Below, piece by piece: positions 59,342 to 64,000 of a DNA stretch of 64,000 nt (the stretch's first letter is position 1; each line of letters opens with the position of its first letter). The position numbers and the translations under genes were made by a program. Below the pieces are notes generated by a model, which saw nothing but the letters and a program-made list of their open reading frames with translations, did no database searches and was not told the DNA's origin. The stretch comes from Echinococcus granulosus (lineage: Eukaryota > Platyhelminthes > Cestoda > Cyclophyllidea > Taeniidae): contig NW_020170425.1 in assembly GCF_000524195.1 (NCBI RefSeq), forward strand, positions 262,163 through 326,162, in the 5' to 3' direction.

Positions 59342-61046
59342 ATGCTGCTAGATACTTTGGCAACGGAGTCGGAAGAGTACCCTAGCGTTGTTCGGCGGAC
59401 CTCGCTACATGGAAAGGCACTGGAAGTAATGTTGAGTCGAAAGGAATCCTTTTATCGAAAACATCAGGCTATCACCTACAATTTTCTTGAACGGCCCAAA
59501 ACAAAAAAAGCAATGATATACCATTCATTTGTGTAAGTCTTAACCGACATAAAACCATATTCAATGCAGTTGCTTACAACCATTTCTTTCCTAATTTTTT
59601 CGAAATCTAGTGCTGCCATTAAATATATCAGCAGATTTCCATTTTTTTCATAAAATTAGCAATAGGGGTAAAAAGAGGGTTTTAATAAAAAGTACAAAAT
59701 AATTCTAGGGCACTAGTTGAATTTATTTTTCTGCCATTAAAAGCACCAACTCTCGCCCTAAGACATGTTTGGGTAAGAGAGGTCTAGATTAAACACATTA
59801 ACTTTAAAGAAGCCTAAATTCATTAAAACAGGTGTAACTTGAACCCGTTAATATGTAAGTGTATCTTCCCCTTCTTATGGATTCAGAGTAATTGGGTTTT
59901 TTGACAGCATAATTTATTTTTGCATACTGAATCGTTATAAAATCTAGGAGAGGGATCTATAATGAAATGTATATTTCACCTTGATTGTTTTTAACCTTAT
60001 ATTTATGGGTAATTTGTGCAGGCTTTTCATTTTATATGCCAAATTTTCATGAAGTAGGATTTGGAGGATGTAGCGGAAAATCTAGAGTTATTATTTTTGG
60101 TAGGTTATGCCACCACTTTGATGCTACTCACTAAAGGATGCCTTAGAAACCTGGTTGATTTAGTGTTTCATTTTCTTCCCGGAAAATGTGCTTACTAATG
60201 ACAGGATTTAAAAGAATTTTCCCTACTTTGCTGCTTACTGAGATAGAATTTATTTCCTTCATGAGACCCTTCATATTTGCATAAGTATTATTCCAAATAT
60301 GCAACACAAATTTTTGTACCTGTTCCTCGACTCTTAAGCATATCCTTGCTTTTTATCGGTTTACTTACAGCATTGCTATTTAATGAGCTTAGGATAACCT
60401 CTTATATTAATGTTGCTGTTAAAGAGATTGTAATACTAATTTAGGCTTGGTTGTTCACAGGGCAATCAGTTCAAATGTTGTTTAGTCGTGTAGAGACATA
60501 TTTGGAAAAACTACGATCCAACAGCTTGCCTTGAGATTTTTCTTTCAATTCGACGATTGCTCGCGCCTGTTCATCCTTTTGCCGCGATGCAAACACTGGT
60601 AGGCAGCCTAAAGCAAACTTTTCCTCAAATTTCCTTATAACGGAAAAGATTTTTTAATGGGGTCGGAATATAGGACGAGATCAAAATCACCAGACCTTAT
60701 ACACAGGCATTCGAACTCACTTTAAAATTTAAGTGATTTTCCACTGTGCTGAAGATGCCAAATATGTCGATTTCAGTACAAGTTAACACTTACAAATGTG
60801 TGATCATAATGCATATAGAGTTTGCCTGTTTACCCTTTTGTTCATTAAAAACCCTCTCATTATACCATGGTTAACTTGAAATGATGCATACTTCATATTC
60901 CTTGAGAATGCTGCTTGGTTTCTCAGGCTCTCACATTAACTTTATTATCTTGTAGATTTGCATCGGTACTCGCTTGTCTTATAACCAGTGTTCTTTCAAC
61001 CATCCAGGAGTTCACTATGGCAGCATCCAGGGCCCTAATATACATG
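59342..61046 (+). CDS. KCNQ-type voltage-gated potassium channel, N-terminal two exons (partial)
   Basis: Start of a Kv7/KCNQ subunit, a six-helix plasma-membrane K+ channel that sets resting excitability. Exon A (59342-59532; its ATG is the likely but unproven start) encodes a cytoplasmic N-terminus with RRTSLHGKALEV and then FYRKHQAITYNFLERPKTKK, matching KCNQ 'FYRKLQNFLYNVLERPRG'. Exon B (60956-61046) encodes the first membrane helix: VFASVLACLITSVLSTIQ, then EF and ASRALIYM, matching KCNQ '[26 protein letters not shown]'. The codon GT|A is restored across the 1.4-kb intron, and exon B ends in phase 0 with a GTAAGC donor. The next exons (S2 to pore and C-terminus) were not found in the remaining 3 kb, so they must lie beyond the window or be hidden in it. 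The long introns contrast with the short ones of other genes here. RRTS is a potential kinase site. Confidence 0.85.
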
Positions 61047-64000
61047 GTAAGCATGTTGTACTCAATAAGCTTCATGACTGCCTGCCTCGATAAAGAAATC
61101 AAACATTTATGGCTACTCATAAAAGAGGACGTATTCAAATTATGTCTAAGCGAGAATGCTTGTGTCCGCCAAAAACTTATTTCCAGGCCACTTCAAAATA
61201 AATAGTCAGCCTTCAAAAAACTTTACTTCTTCAGATTTTATGTTTTTACAAATTTGGGATTAACGTCATTCAATCCAGACTCTTGACTCTTTCCTAAAAA
61301 CTTCAATTATAATTTCTGCGTAGCTAAAGCAAGTAGTACAATTGTTGTGCAAAAATAAATTCAGCAATTGGTTATGTGTCAAGAAATCTAGGCGAAGAAA
61401 CTGGCCCAAAATGCATTCTTTTTTTCCTAGACTAATTGTGTTGATATTTTTCAAAAGAATTTTACTTGCTTTTTACCGGTTTTTAGTAGAGTATTTCATC
61501 TGTCTGCATTTGTCGTTGTCAGCAGATTTTGATTTTCCATTCCATATATCCCTTTAGGTCGATCAGTCCAATTAGGCAATTCGATTTTGCTTCTATTCTT
61601 TGTCTGCATTTTCGGAATTAGCTTTTTTCTATCCAGTGAGATTGCTACATTCATTAAGTCTCGAAGTACTCACCGATTTAATAACAAGTATTGCGCATTT
61701 GTACATTCATCATATCTCCTAAAGATCATTTAATTTTCCAGAAAAGCAATATTTTTCCTTCGTAATCCACTTTATGTAAATAGTATGTTACAAAGAGTCG
61801 GTGTAGCAATTTTTTGGTGGGGTACAAATGCAATTTAATTTTATACAGCTTTGTTTGATGCTTGCCTGAAGCCACAGTTTGCAAGGGGGACGAAATATCC
61901 GCGCGTGCTGAGTATGGGCAAATAAGGGGATTAATCCTGCCTTCCCCATAATTTCACCTCGTGTTCCAGTTTATCTTAGGTATTCTATAGTGCACAGTCT
62001 TTTCAGGTCCCCAGTTAAATCGTATGCTAAAGTTTGAGTTGTTTTATTTATTATTCGTGACCTTCTTATAAAAATGATGAATCCCGGCCGCTTTGGAGGA
62101 GCAGATTAATTAGCTTTGCACCAGAAGAATAAAAAGGTCAGCTTTTGTCATAGGCAATAAAAAAGAGCAGACTTTTCCTCTGTAAATATTATTGGCACAA
62201 ATAGTTGGAAATTCTATTCCCATGTTTTCTTTGGCATCAGCTACAGTTTATAAAAGTTTGTATTTTTGACTTTTGTCGTTAAGTGGTTTCGACCGCTATT
62301 AAATTAGTTCATTCTTACAATTTCTAGAAGTACAACAAATTTATGCAGCACTTTGCCAATGAGAGCTATAAAGACTTAGTCAATGGGTCTGAATGGGTAT
62401 GGAATTAATTTGCTGTAAAAGAGGCCTTTAGCGTTACGAGCAGCGGGACACTACATAAATCTGAATGCAAAATCTTTTATGATTGGATTTGAATGGCGTC
62501 AAAAGCTTTAGACCTTTTCTCGGCCTCTAATACGTGGCAAAGGTGAAATTGCATTGTTTGAATCTATCCCACCTAGTAAAAGTATGCACCTGTAAGCATT
62601 CATCTTACATTTCAAAATAAAGTTTCCGAGCTTGTTATCTTGAGCTATTCTATGCCAATAATTGGATGGCACCAACTTTATTTCGAGATAGTAAGACTTA
62701 ATTCAAGTGCCACTTAGTCTTTAAGTAGATTGGTATTGTCTAGCACCACCCATTATTTTTTTTGCCAAAACATTGGTTATGTGAATTATTTGTTCTTTTA
62801 ACTGCATAATCTCTACTTAAAATCACAATCAGATAAAATTACTGGATTGAGCATTTCGCCTAAGTGTCAGAGGTAATGGACTTATCATACCGTAGGTTAC
62901 GCAACGTAGGTTACCGTATAGTATGCATTAATTTTGATTGATTTTTTTGAAAACAGTTTCCCTCGTGCATAAGCGAGGCCTTGCGAGAAGTGATAAGGTT
63001 CCTCGCGGTAAACAAGGTCGATACCGAGTACAAGAGATGTTGTACGTTAACAAGTTTAAAATTCTTAAACTCTCTGAGTTTTCTTACAGAAAATGTCAAT
63101 TTTAGGAGAAATTAATGTTGTTTTCCGTAAACTGATTCATGGTTTTATTTCACAACATGTCTTATACAGTTCCAGTCTAAAAGCGATATTTTTTTTGTGA
63201 TGCTTAGAGTCATCACGCATTGGCTTAACACTGGGCTATCTCGAAGTCTCATCAACACGTTATGTTCAAAGATATATTTTAACTTTGCAAATGCTGGTTA
63301 TTTATCGGCACGTGGATCTAAGGTTAATTCAGATCGCCTTTCACTTCCCGAATTTTTCATTTGTACTCTCCCTCAGCTGAAAATTTTATAACACCTAGAT
63401 GTTCACATCATAAAAAAAAGTAAGCTAAGCCATGATAACTTATTGTGTCTTAGTGAGAACCTACTCTTTCTCTGGAAAAGCCCTTGATTAACTAAGAAGT
63501 GATTTGCACAACAAATAGTTTGGGAATTCTTTCGGCCTCAAAAAGAAGGCCATTCACTGTGGTCATCCAAGTAGCTAATTGCGCATTTTTGGAAAGCTGC
63601 TGCCGCCTTTTGGCTTTGCGCAACGCAGGTGTGCACGATCACTCTTTAGAATGGCAACAATCGCTAAAAAATACATCAGTTTTATTCATAGATCTGGCAT
63701 TTACTGCCTTTCTCGAACGCATCAGGTTAGTGAGTTCGTTAACAAAGCTAGGCCAATTTAAAAATTGCCGATTTAAAACAGTAAATATCATTAGTACGAA
63801 AATATGTCGTATTCTCGTTTTCAAGCGGCCAGAATAAGTTTGGATTTCATAAGGCACCTAATTGAAACCAACCTACCAACAATACAATATTGTATTGGTT
63901 GAAATAATAATCCCTGCAGTCTACAAATCTTTCCTAAAAAGGCAGGAGACTGATGCGGAATCTATTTAATGGGGCATTTTGTATACAGAAGCAAAGAAAT
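61047..64000. other. Probable intron of the KCNQ-like gene to the window end
   Basis: AT-rich sequence after the exon B donor with no further channel exon recognised. It contains a perfect 18-bp palindrome (CAATACAATATTGTATTG, near 63880) and a direct repeat of CGTAGGTTAC near 62892 and 62905. Neither has an evident function. Confidence 0.5.

Noticed and set aside
63878..63897. Perfect 18-bp AT-rich palindrome as a regulatory site
   Set aside because: A single short AT-rich palindrome is expected by chance in DNA of this composition and has no neighbouring signal.

Overview
The window is nuclear DNA of a metazoan, most probably a parasitic flatworm and, within that group, a tapeworm. It holds spliced animal genes on both strands: a TGFBRAP1/Vps3-like CORVET subunit, EMC10, a PCM1-like centriolar satellite protein, phosphoglycerate kinase, a MEF2-type MADS-box factor, the start of a KCNQ potassium channel, a DUSP19-like phosphatase and a BTB/kelch protein. 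Many introns are only 29-40 nt long. Short-intron classes of this kind are known in tapeworms, and the AT-rich, repeat-sprinkled spacers fit. The species cannot be named from the sequence alone. Gene calls were made by translating by eye, matching remembered family sequences and joining exons at GT/AG sites in phase; no search was run.

Layout. 1-2.5 kb: repeats and an assembly gap. 2.5-3.2 kb (+): DUSP19-like phosphatase, tail-to-tail with a long minus-strand gene at 3.4-12.8 kb (TGFBRAP1 homologue). One intron of that gene holds a complete, uninterrupted BTB-BACK-kelch gene on the opposite strand (7.2-9.9 kb). 13.2-13.8 kb: two repeat families side by side. 16.2-17.0 kb (+): single-exon gene of unknown function. 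18.5-19.7 kb (-): complete seven-exon EMC10. 19.7-31.7 kb: a gene desert with copies of one medium-reiteration repeat. 31.7-39.7 kb (+): PCM1-like gene with at least 16 exons, tail-to-tail with phosphoglycerate kinase (40.7-42.4 kb, -). 43.3-44.1 kb: a repeat copy with a gap. 44.4-45.6 kb (+): three-exon gene of unknown function with a serine-rich tail. 46.9-51.6 kb (+): seven-exon MEF2-like gene. 51.6-59.3 kb: no gene seen, one tRNA-related SINE-like copy. 59.3-61.0 kb (+): two exons of a KCNQ channel that continues beyond the window.

The genes do not form a pathway; this is an ordinary eukaryotic neighbourhood of housekeeping and signalling genes. The points of interest are structural: the nested antisense kelch gene, the very short introns, the two-unit repeat that surrounds all three assembly gaps, a tRNA-related SINE-like family, a duplicated exon-end/donor segment in the PCM1-like gene, the apparent loss of the PCM1 C-terminal half, and two genes I could not assign. 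I did not find a convincing new multi-gene system.
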